From Thuidium tamariscinum (lineage: Eukaryota; Streptophyta; Bryopsida; Hypnales; Thuidiaceae): a stretch of DNA of 64,000 nt. The notes below the pieces were generated by a model, which worked only from the letters and a program-made list of their open reading frames with translations, was not told where the DNA came from and did not search any database. The stretch lies in contig OX344750.2 in the NCBI GenBank assembly GCA_947034885.2, positions 16,114,053 to 16,178,052 on the forward strand, given 5' to 3'. Each line of letters begins with the position of its first letter. The stretch's first letter is position 1. Both the position numbers and the translations under genes were made by a program. Shown piece after piece: positions 13,401 through 24,946 of the stretch.

Positions 13401-14199
13401 TAAAAATAAGCAATTTAGCATAGTTGGAGGCAATGTTTTTGTTTTCTTATAGAAAAAAACAAAAACAAACAAAAACAAAATGCTTTTGTGGTAGAAGCAA
13501 TTGAAAATTATGATTATCCAAAAATAAAATTATTTTTTTGAATAAGATCTATAATTATTATGAATTTTGAAAGTGGAAGCTTCTTAGGCCTTTAAAATCA
13601 TCACTTATGTTGATCATGAAACTAAAATTTAACAAATCAATAGTCAACTAATTGTAATTAAATAAAAAAATGATTTAATGGCACTTTGGGGATACCTTCA
13701 ATGGAAGTTCACTTGTTAAAAATGGTAGTATAAGGATGGTTTGGGGTCTTTTTACCTTAAGCCCTACAGAGTTGTTGTCCCCTCAAGAGACAATATGGAT
13801 TTTGGGCAAGTTCTTATGACCTCAATTTTTAGAATTTTTTTAAGAACTTTCTTATAAGATAAAAAAATTGATTAGCTTTATAGCAATATAATTTTCATTT
13901 CAATTGGTGCCCAGGAGAAAAACTTTTGACACAAAAAGTCCAAAACTAATCTCAAAGGCCAACAAAATATTTTTTGCAAAACGACAAAATTAAAAATTGC
14001 AATTCTTTTTAAAAAGCATATGTTTTGTCTAAATTTAAAGCTTTGATTCATTCTATTTGGACTAGTAATGAGAAGTTATAGACAATATTGTTTTTAAAGC
14101 AGTTTTAGCATCTTCTTGAAAAAATAACTTTGATTGCTTATATCTTTCAATTTATAGGGTCAAATTTCATGAAATTTTTATAACATGATGTCGAACAAG
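13401..14199. repeat. AT-rich decayed repeat sequence
   Basis: No gene. The phrase around 13725-13760 (AAGGATGGTTTGGGG then ACCTTAAGCCC) resembles 40415-40445. The phrase around 14035-14065 (GCTTTGATTCATTCTATTTGG) resembles, in inverted sense, the hairpin repeat at 30571-31286. It therefore appears to be an old copy of that repeat family. Confidence 0.4.
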
Positions 14200-14325
14200 T
14201 TAACCCCTAAAGGACCGCAACTATGTTTCCACCAAAACTGCTCCAAAACTGTCATTTCTAGGAGAGCTACCAAATTTCAGAAAAAAACATTTTTTGACAC
14301 ATGTAACTGTAAGATCTCTTAGTGC

Positions 14326-14973
14326 ACTACACTAAATAGGGTATTTAGTGTTGGCAACACTATTTGCGAACCATGACACTAAATATCATTTACCCTACTA
14401 AAGTAAGTAACACTAAATGTAATTTCTAACACTAAAAGTATTCTATGGCAAATCTGAAATATGAAGAGGTTTACATTGAGTGTTAGAAGGTAAAAAGTGA
14501 CATAAGAAGATTTTTAGTTGGTTACAAGATTGCGAGTTCCCAAACGTTGGGAACGCATTGGGAACTCTGGGAACGCAGTGCTGATGTGGTAGAGCGACTG
14601 CCAAATCAGAAAATATTAATTAATTAAATTAATTAATTAATTTTTTTTAAATTCTTGAATTTTTTTTAAAAATCATTTTCTTTATTTCTTAAACATTCTG
14701 AAATTTTTTTTAAAAATTAATTAATTTTTTTTTTCAAAATTCAAAAATCCAGACCAGCAAGGGGCTAGTCTGCAGTAATGGGAACAGTTTCTGGGAACAC
14801 CTCTGAAACAGTCTTCTTCAGGGCCAGAAATCCTCTTATGAGACAACACGAATGCAGCGCATTGAAGTTTAGTACTACACTAATCATCCTAAAATTGACA
14901 TTTAGTGTAGGGTCAAGTAGGCTAGTAATTACACTAAATGTAATCCAACACTAAATACCCTATTTAGTGTAGT
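14326..14973. mobile_element. MITE with ACTACACTAAATAGGG ends
   Basis: The left end ACTACACTAAATAGGGTATT is matched in inverse at the right end, where AATACCCTATTTAGTGTAGT ends at 14973. The inverted repeat continues inward for about 10 more bases (TAGTGTTGG / CCAACACTA). Further TTTAGTGT/ACACTAAA phrases lie inside both halves. It has no coding capacity. It contains another MITE at 14501-14840; removing that leaves about 308 bp. Confidence 0.65.
14501..14840. mobile_element. CATAAGAGG-family MITE, copy 1
   Basis: It starts CATAAGAAGATTTTTAG and ends AAATCCTCTTATG, an inverted terminal repeat of about 13 bases. Inside the left end is the conserved block GATTGCGAGTTCCCAAACG then GGGAACGCATTGGGAAC. 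Inside the right end are GGGAACAGTTTCTGGGAAC and GAAACAGTC. The middle is A/T-only sequence. Copies with the same order of blocks are at 24415-24769, 47231-47581 and 31732-32079. No target-site duplication is obvious. Confidence 0.75.
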
Positions 14974-15929
14974 TTGGGAAGATGTAGAAAAAATATCAGA
15001 AATTTCCACCGTGTAGATTGCAAGATATTAGTGTTTGAAGTTACAAAAATCATTTTTTTTCCACTGCGAAAATCTGGGCAGCTGTACTTCAGAAGGTCAC
15101 ATTTGTATGCAAAAATGTCCAAAATGGTTTCAACTCTTTGGATTTATTCTCCAATTCAAGTTAGCTACATGCTTGAAAATTTTCATATCATTTGGAATTG
15201 TACAACATGTACAAAAAAAATAGTAAGAAGAAAGAAGTAGACAATGATTCAAAATACAAAAATGGTAACAATTTATTTATTGAATTGAAAAATGCCAATT
15301 CCAATGGTACAAATGTTGTAATAAACAATCTACACCCAATGTTTTTATTTTTTTCAAAAATATTGAAAATTGAGTAAAATAAAGGACTTCAAAGTTTATT
15401 TTAGAGAAGAGAATCCATAACTACCCGCAAACTAAAATCCTTCATAACTTTTGACTCATTAATCCAAATAGAATGATTTAAAGCTTTACATGTATATATA
15501 AATCTATAAAATAAATTTCAAATTTTTATTTCCAAAAAAAGTGATTTTTTTTATCTGCCCAAACTGCCCGAGTTGAGAAACAAACAACGTTTTATGCGAT
15601 AACTTTTCAACCATGTAGTCAAAAGTCACAAAAATTGTTGGGCTTTGAAGATACTCCTTGTCCACACGTTCTATTAAAGTTTGGTTCCAAAATATGGAAA
15701 TTTGTAGCTACACGTACCTGCCCAAAATTGCTATGTTGCCAAAAAAGGCATGTTGGTCCTTTAGGGGTTAAATACAAGATCCTACATTTAGATTCTAAAT
15801 TTTGTTTTGTTTTGTTTTTATGGATGAATGTAACAAAAATGGTAGTTTTGAATGGTTTTGATAGAAAAATGGTCTCACTCTTTTAGGGATTAAAGTTTAA
15901 CTTTTGTTTTCAGATTCTTCAACTGAACG

Positions 15930-16170
15930 AAAAGGCGATATTGATTGTGTCACTGAAGGTGAAGAGGCAATTCATGAGGCCAGATGGCAGTTTCATACTG
16001 GCGATTTGGAAGAAATTGTAGAAGTAGTATTTGGCGATCTTTTTGCAAGGACTTAGTTCCCTCCGGCGAACTGGTCGATTTACCAAGTGCAACTCTGGCG
16101 AAACAGAAGAATTGAGCGCAGAGAAATAGGCGAAATTCAATGCTACATGACAGTTTATTGGGCGAATTTT
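15930..16170. repeat. Left subterminal GGCGA array of the hAT element
   Basis: GGCGA occurs near 15933, 15999, 16032, 16063, 16093, 16130 and 16159, mostly as TGGCGA(A/T) or a close variant and always in the same orientation. A matching array is near the right end. These are candidate transposase-binding sites by analogy with the subterminal repeats of Ac/Ds; that role is inferred. Confidence 0.6.
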
Positions 16171-16510
16171 GGGTCGCAAGTGACCATGACAGTGCGATTT
16201 GTAAATCACAAATTTGACAGAAGACTTTAAAAAAAGGCAAACAATGACTAAATCGAAATTCTAATAACACATTCTTTGACCTTACACCTGCACAGTATGC
16301 CACAGTACACTTCCAAGTTAGTACAGTGATTCTTAGAAAGTGTTAATTGGTTTTACATAAAATCATATTCAAACAAAAGACTTTAGAAAAGCAATATTGA
16401 ACACTTCAACCACATTTTGTTTCTTTCAAAGCACATATACAAGCATTGGAATCTCAAAGTGAAAAAATCAGGAACTACCTATAGAAGTGAAGGAATGAGA
16501 ATTATGGGAC

Positions 16511-16966
16511 TCACATGCAATTAACATCCGCAATGAACTCCGGGGTAAACTGGTCATTCTTCATGATGTTGATGGTATGCGCATCATATTCTAACCCCAT
16601 CTCCTCGAGCGCTATACTGATCTGTAGCAATCATCCGCCAAAACGATCGGACACAAAATTAGGGAAGAGCAAAATTACGATATTCTGAAGTATATTTCCT
16701 TCACAATGAGAGCATCTACTTCATCCTTCACCTCTAGTCACGCGTAAATCGTTTCAAGGTCCTTCACCTCACATGGTTTCAGAGATACAATCATTTACTA
16801 CAAATCGCAGACTGTGTTCTAATATGTAGGGCTATTTCTAATCGAAACATATAAAATACTAAGATAGAATGTCGACATTAAGTCTCAAAAAACACCCAAT
16901 CTAATCAAAGCATACCTTCTGGCCGTTAGGCGTGGCCAAGCTGTAAAGCTGAATCTTCGACGCCAT
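16511..16966 (-). pseudogene. Glutathione S-transferase, 5' fragment (exons 1-2 only)
   Basis: Exon 1 is 16966-16916 and exon 2 is 16621 down to a stop at 16511-16513, with a GT-AG intron and phase 0. Exon 1 gives MASKIQLYSLATPNGQK. Exon 2 continues with ISIALEEMGLEYDAHTINI, then KNDQFTPEFIADVNCM and a stop. This is the first half of a GST thioredoxin fold (beta1-alpha1-beta2). It resembles the Ure2p/YfcG-like class, where TPNG holds the glutathione-contacting residues and a QFxPEF(I/L)xINPNxKIPA block normally follows. Here homology breaks right after PEFIA, no exon with the NPNxKIPA motif or the helical C-terminal domain is found nearby, and the frame stops after six further codons. The fragment lies within the inferred hAT boundaries and on the same strand as the transposase, so it looks like captured host sequence. 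A 53-aa product would not be a working enzyme. Confidence 0.75.
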
Positions 16967-17973
16967 TGTGCCGTTCACTAGTTTCGCTACAAGAGAAGCT
17001 GGAGACAGAAACTTGAGATTCCACGTTGCGAAACACAGTCAAGTGAAAATCCTACCAGCAATGAGAACCCAATTAGAAAGAATCAAGACGAACATCGCCA
17101 ACCGCTACTAAATTAACGAGGTCCATTTACTGCAATAATATGCACTAGGAATGGGGCCCAATCCAGATCTAAATCCAAATCCCAAATCGAAAAAACTGTA
17201 GAATCTGCTTGAGAACACCAACATTGATTAGTCACACACACTGATTAGTCATTGATGCAACATTAAGCATCAAAGCGTTGAATCCCATTCCCGTTGGTTT
17301 ACCTTCGACAGAGTTGCAAATACTTCGATACAGCAGAGTTTACACGCCAAACATACAGAGATGGACGAGATAATCGAAGGACAGTCACGCAGACACTTGT
17401 ACATATAGGAGAAGTTTCGGAAACCCACATAGAAGACCCTGGTGGTTGAGTATTGAACATATAAATCTGCACTCAAAGAAACTAATTTCCTTGTACAAGA
17501 TGCATATTAGTGAGACATTATCCTGCACCCCCCAAAAAACCCCTCCGATGCCAAAATAAGTAACATAATCCTTGAAAGATACAAATGACATGCATAGAGG
17601 TCTAACATTTGCAACAGAAGCACATCAAAGAGAAATAGAATATTACCTTGCAACTTTGCAAGCCCTGCATGCCATCTCAAAAGCCATTGCATCTTTGCAA
17701 AAAAAGACATGATATCACATATTGCATGAATTAAAAAAAACCTAAACATTGGCAAACAAGGTACTTCACTTGCAATATGAGAAAATAGTAACAACAATAT
17801 AGTGAATTGGAGCCCATTGGCCAAACAGACATATTCCTGTGCTCATAAAATAAAGCTACATCTCACCAACCTTATCAGTCTACAAGACTGAACTACTTCC
17901 TTACTTCTAGTTGCCACCTAACTCTGCTGAATTACTTGTTACCTCAACAGACGCCCTGGCTATGCAACTGTTA

Positions 17974-20900
17974 CTACACACCTACCAAATACCTGCCCCG
18001 CCCTCCAGCAACGAACCATTCGTCAAATACCTTTTGATATGGAAAGCTCTCAAGGGTGAAAAGTCGTTGAGAAAACATTCCAACTACCACCTGGATGTGT
18101 TCTTCCAAGTTGTTGCGAAGCTTTGATTTGAGGAATCTAACGCTAGAGAACAACCGCTCATCTTCCACAGACCCCAGAACGTGCACTACGGCCATCTCAG
18201 CGAGCTTCAGGAACTCACCAAAGTTTTGAGTTAAACTGTTGTTGCTATCCAAGACCCTCCACACTTTGGTCAATGGATTGATATCATACGGTGGAAGCAT
18301 TGCAGCACGAGAGTTAGATTTCATACAAGTTTTAAACAGAGTACGCTGGGAGATGAGAGCTTCGCGGTTGATGAGCGGTTTGATGAGGAGTTTGTTTTCA
18401 CCTTCCCCCAAAATTTTGCCGTTACCATAAGTATCCATCAAAGTTCGCAAGTGATTGTCAAATGCCTCTTCAGCATTCCCTTGGCACCAATACTGAGGGT
18501 AAAATATGCCGAATGCGTTCATGACGTTTTGATTTGGGAACTGGGCATCAAGTTCTCCGATAAGCACTTTAGCAGCACCTGTAGTCACCGATACAATTGG
18601 TTAATATTCATGGTACAGATGATTTCTACTGAGACTTAGGGTGATTCCCAGTACCTAAGAAGACAAAGCCAGATATCATGCATATGTTCAACTTACAAAC
18701 AAATGAAACTTTAGATGCTTGAAGTACATGAACCAATGGCCATAAATAATAAAGAATAAACAAACGTCACTGTTAAATACTTACTGGTGCATTCGGCTTT
18801 GACTTTGGCCAGCAAATTTGCCCATAGGTCATGATCAACTGGGCCACCTCTGTGTTCAGCGTGAATCTCTTCACCGTGGTAGATGAAGGTCAACAGTGTG
18901 CAATGCTTGTTCAAATCACACACCCATTTGATGTGGATTTGTTCGTGGCTACATTGAAGTAAATTGTTAAAACTCCAAAACTCATCACCGGTGTATGCCG
19001 TCTCTTTATCCTCGTACATGCGGTACAATGAAGCTTGGCACACTTTGACAGCAGCGACAAAGTCGCAAACGTACACATCTCGTTTCTGGGCGAAATTCAC
19101 TAGTGTGTCGATTGCTTCCAGAAGTGGGAGGAGTGCACACATTCCTAGTAGTGTATAAGGATCAAGAAGAAGCTGCAAACAAGCCTGTATATAACAAAAA
19201 GAAACCACAAACAACCATCAGAGAACTCACCAGCAATTATGATGCCCAAATAACAAAGAACATGTAAGCAAGACCAATGTCATGAATTCAAAGCTAAAAG
19301 AGCAGTCATAAGCAAGGCAAGAACAGTCCTATAAACAGAAGAATGAGTTCATGAACACGAACCTCTGCCTTGTTGTTCTCATGCAAATCGGCAGTCATCT
19401 TGTAGATTAAAGATCGATATTCAGATAGCAGGCGTCGAAGGGGCTCAATCAAACTAACCCACCGTGTTTGAACATTTTTCAACATCTTAAGTCCCTTCGT
19501 TTGAGTGAGCTCCGCTAGCTGCTTGAACTCACAGAACCTTTTAGGACTCTTGCAGAAATAGCTGTAAGTCACAGACAGAAGCTTTTCTATATCTGCAAAA
19601 ATGCCAAGATTCGACAATGCCTTGAAGGCAAGATTGCAGCGATGGGCCACACAATGTATGCCAATGACAAACGGGGCATGCTTCTCTTTAACCTGTTGAG
19701 TGACACCTGACCGATTGCCCTGTAGCGTAGAAGCTCCATCTGCCCCGAAACTAATTACTTTCTTCGCCACAGCTTCTCTATCGAGTCCCCCTCCACTAGT
19801 GATTGACCCGACAATTAGATCAGTGAGATTGTCTGCATTTGGGGTGCATTCCACCCGTTGCAATGATATCAACAATGGAATGCGCACCCAGTTCTGCACT
19901 ATATATGCGTGAACTGAGAGGAAACTAGAATTGTCAACAACCGTGACCTCATCGACCGTGACAGCTATGTAACTTGCACCTTCGATCAACCGCCTAGTTT
20001 CGTCAAGAACGACCTTGTACATATAGCTTGCCATGTTCCAACCTGAGTAATCGCACCAATGTGCAGCAGGAAGATCGGGAACAGCAAGCAGTTTGTACAA
20101 GCAAGCACGAGACTGAAAGTCAGACATGGGACGACCATCGGAAAGCAATTGGAACAAAGTTGCGAATTGAACCCGTTTTTTTCTAGCCTCCAAAGTTGAA
20201 CAATGATTCATTTGCTCAAGAACGGACGTTGGTTGCTTGGCTGCGTACAACTTCAAGTTTCGCCGGTGCTTGCATTGTGTGGCTACATATTGCTCTCCCG
20301 CCTTCACCTTGTACTGAGGCAAGTCTTTTTTGGCTGTGCGTTTCCCATCGTGCTTGAATAACGTATCGGACTTTGGCACCATCACACATGGTTTCCGATC
20401 AATCGTGCTACACACTTTACATTTGACCATGTGTAGAATCCCGTCCGTTGCCATGATCCCCTCCGCCCATGGCAACTTGGCTGCCCACACGGTTTGAAAC
20501 TTGCGATGTCTGTCGTATCGTGTCTGCGCTTCCGATCGTGAATCGCTTGATTTTCTACGACTGTTGCAACCTCTTTTGGACGGCGGAGATTGGAAGTCCG
20601 AGTCTTCATCGGAGCCCTCACAGTCTATCGGCACTTCCACAAAGTTGGCAGTGTCAGGTTCTCCAGAGTCCTCCGAAATAGTTATCAATGGAGACTTCGC
20701 ACTAAGCACGATCGTGTCTCCAGAGCCAAAAGAAGATCCAGGGGTCTTAGCAACGTCGGTCGACAATGAGGTACTTCTCCTACGCGACAGCGACTGACCT
20801 CCATCCTCCTTATCACTCGGGTATTCTTCACCTGAAGCTGGCTCTGCACCAGGAACATCCGGTATAGAGCCGTCCAAAACGAAGGAGAGTGGCTGCCCCG

Positions 20901-21126
20901 CTCCTGAGCCCCTCCATGACTGAAAATACGAATTCATAGTCTTCTTGCGTGCTTCGATCCTACGCAACTCCACCACCTTCCCCTTCTGCTTCAATTCTCG
21001 ACGAGCGACCTCCAAAGCCTCCTTCGCAGCTTTATCCGCCTTCTTCGTGAGATTGCGAGCGACTTCGGCAGCATGTAACGCTCTCCTGATCGCATCCTCC
21101 CCGCACTCTTCCTGGTCTGACTCCAT
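17974..21126 (-). CDS. hAT-superfamily transposase, three exons
   Basis: Exons are 21126-19363, 19184-18785 and 18578-17974; junctions are GT-AG and in phase, giving 922 aa plus a stop. Residues 15-62 are a basic, Ala-rich, probably coiled-coil segment; 95-205 are acidic and Ser-rich with an SKRGCNSRRK-like basic patch. A zinc-finger-like DNA-binding region has C236-x2-C239 and a later H/C set (H259, C285, H287). The RNase H-like core contains VTVDE (D392), GADGAST (D463), the hAT signature HCVAHRCNLA (491-500) and TRWVSL. The C-terminal dimerisation region near 845-890 has GSVEDERLFSSVRFLKS and LRNNLEEHIQVVV. The frame is open throughout with no premature stop, so it may be active or recently active. 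Domestication is possible, but flanking element ends argue for a transposon. The start is the first ATG, before the basic helix. Confidence 0.87.
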
Positions 21127-21424
21127 CCCTCACAGTTCCCTCCCGAGCAAGCACACAACACGGTAGAAAAGAGAATTACAAAATGCCAACACAAACGCCG
21201 TAGCAAAAGACTGAATGAACCGACCACAGAGAAAAAACAGGAAAGCAACTCATGAGCACAACAAGGAATTCTAGCCAATTTAAAGTGCATGGAGAACACA
21301 TAACTTGCATGGCGGTGCAAAACCTCCATTTCTGCCAAGTAACAGCAATAACAACTACAATTGACGAACAACATTCAAATTCGGAGAAGTGGGCTACAAT
21401 CACCGAGAGTACAAGCTACGAAAC

Positions 21425-21845
21425 CCTGGCGAAACTAATAGCTCCTCAACAGCAAGCAGGTGGCGAAACGCAGGAGCATTGAAGCGCACATTGGCGATAA
21501 CCTAGACCACTCCGCCAAAATCTTGGCGATTTGAATCCAAGCATAAACGCCGTATCCAAGGGGAAGTGGCGATACAAGCACACTATCCGGAGCAGGAAGT
21601 GGAGAGCAATGACGCGGAGTGGCGAAGACGAGGCATTAAACTCCGAGTTCTGGCGCAACTCGAAAATGAGAGTGGCGATGAAGCCCTAATCTCGGGACCG
21701 GTTCAGCGCCGACCTGGCCCACCCCAGCCACCCGCGGTCGCCAACGTGGCGATTAGTCCGTGATTTCAGTTCTCAGGTTCCCATAGCGAGTTCGCCAGGG
21801 TTTGCAACAGAGTGCAATATGGCGCTAAAGCGCCAAAAACAAAAG
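21425..21845. repeat. Right subterminal GGCGA array of the hAT element
   Basis: Copies of TGGCGA or its complement lie near 21428, 21462, 21492, 21512, 21525, 21568, 21621, 21674, 21738, 21747 and 21792, with TGGCGC variants near 21652 and 21820. This region is also the 5' flank of the transposase gene, so the sites could serve both transposition and control of its promoter. That dual role is an inference. Confidence 0.6.
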
Positions 21846-22199
21846 CCCTGGATTAAACTACCCTCATAAAATAGCTAGAAATAGTTGTTTTTTGTGTTGA
21901 ATTTCTTAAACCTATGAGGTCTATAGTTTGATTTCAACCAATGTTTATATTCCATTGTAAGCTCAATCATGTGACTAGATGGTGAAAATAAAGACCCTTG
22001 CCACTCATCAAGAGGTTCCCCTTAAAACACATGCTTAGGATTCCTCAATTTCATTTTTTTCCCCTTACAACCAAATATTGCATTCACAAAAATTAAGAAT
22101 TAAATTTAAACCCAAAAATTGAGGGAAAATAGAATATCATAGTATAAATGGGGAATTTGTTACTTCTTGCTATGGTCAAATGTTGTAATTGCCATTACA

Positions 22200-22515
22200 T
22201 ATTTCTTGAAGCTTCTAAAAGATTGCAGATTGATGGACTGTGGAAACGCATTGGAGAACTCTAGAAACTTTGCCATGTAAACAAATTGATCTAGTCAAGA
22301 GACTAACCTGTAAAATAACATCAATTAATTAATTTTTAATAAATTATTAAATTATATATATATTTTGAAATTAGTTTTCGGGTTTTTTTATACATTCTGA
22401 AATTTTTGGATTTTTTTTTAAATTCAAAAAATCAAACTAATAATGGTTGGTTTACTATACACAAAATATTTTCAGGGAACAATCCCAAAATAGTCTCTTA
22501 GAGGGCTTAAAAACA
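22200..22515. mobile_element. Degenerate CATAAGAGG-family MITE
   Basis: Blocks in the expected order are visible but diverged: GATTGCAGATTGATGG then GAAACGCATTGGAGAACTC on the left, an A/T-only middle, and CAGGGAACAATCCC then TAGTCTCTTAGAGGGC on the right. The terminal CATAAGAGG repeats are not clear, so the edges are approximate. Confidence 0.4.
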
Positions 22516-24414
22516 TGTAATGGAAATTTAAATTAAAAAAACAAATAAATTAGTGGAAAAAAGATTAGTGTATTGTAAAAAGAGACCTTTGTAATTTACT
22601 TATTTAAAAAAGAATCATTGATATTCCTACACTATATCCGCCTCTTCTTATACTAAAATATAATATTATAGAGATTTGTACAATACCTAATTTAATATTG
22701 TTTTTTTGCAAATTAGTATCTTATTCAATACTAGAAAAAGCTCACTAATATTTGATTTGGTCACAATTGATAGAACACTTGTATTCTACAAATATGCACC
22801 TTTGTGATATGAAAATGGAAGAAATTCATTTGACATGGTTACTTTTAGTGAAGTGGTCCTTCAATTTACTAATGTAAATATTACTTCTATTTTATAATAG
22901 AACAAAGATGTCTTTCTTTGACAACCAATCATTGTAACCATTCACCTAAACACACTTAGAAAAATTACCTCATGATAAAAGGAAGTAAACAATTATTGCA
23001 CCTTGAAAAGAGTTTTCAATTAGTACACAAAGTACATTGGCATTTTTATAGAAGTGATGGAGTGAGACAAAATGAATTAGAAATTTTAATTTAAAAAGTT
23101 GGGGATATTGAATTTGATTTTACATTTTGGTGAATTCAAATCTTCCATTTGCATGAGTATAATTAGATCTACAACCCAATCTTTCATCACTATGAGTACT
23201 AGTTAAACCTTTGGAATTTACTTGATTATAGAAATGATGGACTCTAACCAAATGAATTTGAAATTTCACTACAAGAAAACATGGGGACATTGAATTTGAT
23301 TTCACATCCACCATACAATCCAATTTGGTGAATTGGGAAAATTTTGATTTTATTTAAGAACTCAATTGAAAAATTTATTTCTATGGAATTGAAAAATGTC
23401 AATCTTGGTGGAGTTAGAATGATTTTGGAGCACCCTAAATACTTTGCATATTTTGGTTTTGATAAATTTTGGAATTTGAGTTTGAATAATGAATTTTATA
23501 TGATTTTATTTGCTAAGAGATGACATTGTTATTTCCTTTGTATTAATTATCTCACTTGTGAAATTTTAATAAATAAAAATTCTTATATGCAATAGATATC
23601 TACTACACAAAGGTACATTAATGTTCATAGTGAGCGGTAAAGTTTTCATCTTCAAATTGTCCCATACCCTTATATGACCTCATTAGGCTGATATTTAAGA
23701 ATCAAATCTTCAAAATCAATGTAAGGTAGATACACCCAGTAGCAATATCAACTGTTCAATGACACATAAATAAAAACTAAAATCCAAGTGCAAGTAGACC
23801 CAAAGTAGACAAGGAAGGTCTAAGAAGTTGTCTCTCTTTCAAAAAGTAACTAATCACTTGTGTGTAATACAAGCTTACAATGTGTCACTTTTGGATGTTT
23901 TTGTGCCAACTTTGGAGTTAGTCTAGTGTCCATAATAGGTGCATTTAGGTAGTTCATTTTCAAAAAATTGTATTAATTATATCATATAAACTCCTAAAAA
24001 ATAAAAAACCAATTAAATATGCTGGTTTTTTGAACCATTTCCTAACAATTAAATGCTCATTGTTTTTCTTTCTAGAAACCTTCAAGATTAAGAGATTAAG
24101 AATAAGTTTCACTTTTAGATACTTCTATTTTAATCATTGTCACTACCTTCTTCCACAAAAACTAGAAGAAGCTAAGCCTTAATGCATTTAGAGGCACTTT
24201 TTTCAAGGAAAATCATTGTTGTCATGTTAGTAGTTGAAAGTTATAAATTTTCAAAAGAAGAATTAGAATGTTTGGATAAGATACATAATCACCATGAATT
24301 TTTAAAGTCAAAGCTCCCTAAGCCATTGAATTTGTCACATAGTTTGGTCATACAACAAAATTCAAGAGAATTAGTAATCAATATAGATTGTAAGGATGGA
24401 TTACTAGAACGATG

Positions 24415-24769
24415 CATAAGAGGATTTTCAGCTCCTATACAAGACTGCGAGTTTCCAAATGCTAGGAACGCATTGGGAACGCTGGGAACGCGTTGCTGAT
24501 ATGGTCGAGCGACTGCCACATTAGAAAATAATATTTTTAAATTAATTTTAATTAAATATTTAAAAAAAATTTAAAAAAATTAAATTTTTTTTTCTTAAAT
24601 CATTTTTTTTCTCTTTAATACTAGCTGAAGTTTTTTGGAAAAAAAAAATTAAATTTTTTTTTTCAAAATTCAAAAATTCAGACCAGCAGGGGTCTGGTCT
24701 GCAGCAGTGGGAACAATTTCGGGGAACACCCCTGAAACGGTCTCTTGGGGGCCCAGAAATCCTCTTATG
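24415..24769. mobile_element. CATAAGAGG-family MITE, copy 2
   Basis: It starts CATAAGAGGATTTTCAG and ends CAGAAATCCTCTTATG. The internal blocks match copy 1: GACTGCGAGTTTCCAAATG, GGGAACGCTGGGAACGCG, GGTCGAGCGACTGCCACAT, an A/T-only core, then GACCAGCAGGGGTCTGGTC and GGGGAACACCCCTGAAACGG. It lies in the core of the large inverted repeat. Confidence 0.8.
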
Positions 24770-24946
24770 GACTTCATGGATATAAGATCAAATTCAATGT
24801 CCCTATGTTTTCTTGTAGTGAAATTTCAAATTCATTTGGTTAGAGTCCATCATTTCTATAATCAAGTAAATTTCAAAGGTTTAACTAGTACTCATAGTGG
24901 TGAAAGATTGGATTGTAGATCTAATTATTACTCATGAAAATGGAAG

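Larger units (their letters stand above)
14200..15771. mobile_element. TTAA-flanked element, with nested insertions
   Basis: The left end reads TTAACCCCTAAAGGACC. The right end is its inverse, GGTCCTTTAGGGGTTAA, so there is a perfect 17-bp inverted terminal repeat that includes a TTAA at each edge. TTAA target sites followed by CCC-starting ends are typical of the piggyBac superfamily; that assignment is inferred from the ends alone, as no transposase is present. The part from 15420 to 15771 is homologous to the right arm of the hairpin at 30571-31301 (shared ACCCGCAAACTAAAAT, TGACTCATTAATCCAAAT, TTGCTATGTTGCCAAAAAA). Positions 14326-14973 are a second element inserted inside it. Confidence 0.65.
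15896..21850 (-). mobile_element. Probable complete hAT transposon with transposase and captured GST exons
   Basis: The right edge reads in inverse CAGGGCTTTTGTTTTTGGCG, a hAT-type CAGGG end, and is followed by GATTAAAC (21851-21858). The left edge is preceded by GATTAAAG (15888-15895), a 7-of-8 match to that 8-mer, and reads TTTAACTTTTGTTTTC. The CTTTTGTTTT core sits at exactly the same offset at both ends. 8-bp duplications and short terminal repeats are hAT hallmarks. Only the first five bases of the left end deviate. Near both ends are arrays of GGCGA (15930-16165 and 21425-21840). Inside are the transposase gene (21126-17974) and a partial GST gene (16966-16511). The left flank resembles the end of a TTAA-type element, so the insertion went into or beside an older element. 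Confidence 0.62.

Noticed and set aside
15919..16303. Minus-strand ORFs of 96 and 117 codons as possible further GST exons
   Set aside because: No NPNxKIPA motif or GST C-terminal features; the region is the GGCGA array at the element end.
19700..21166. Several 60-100 codon + strand ORFs
   Set aside because: They are antisense shadows of the transposase exon.
24182..24499. 105-codon + strand ORF
   Set aside because: It runs into the MITE at 24415-24769, has random AT-type composition before it and no family resemblance.
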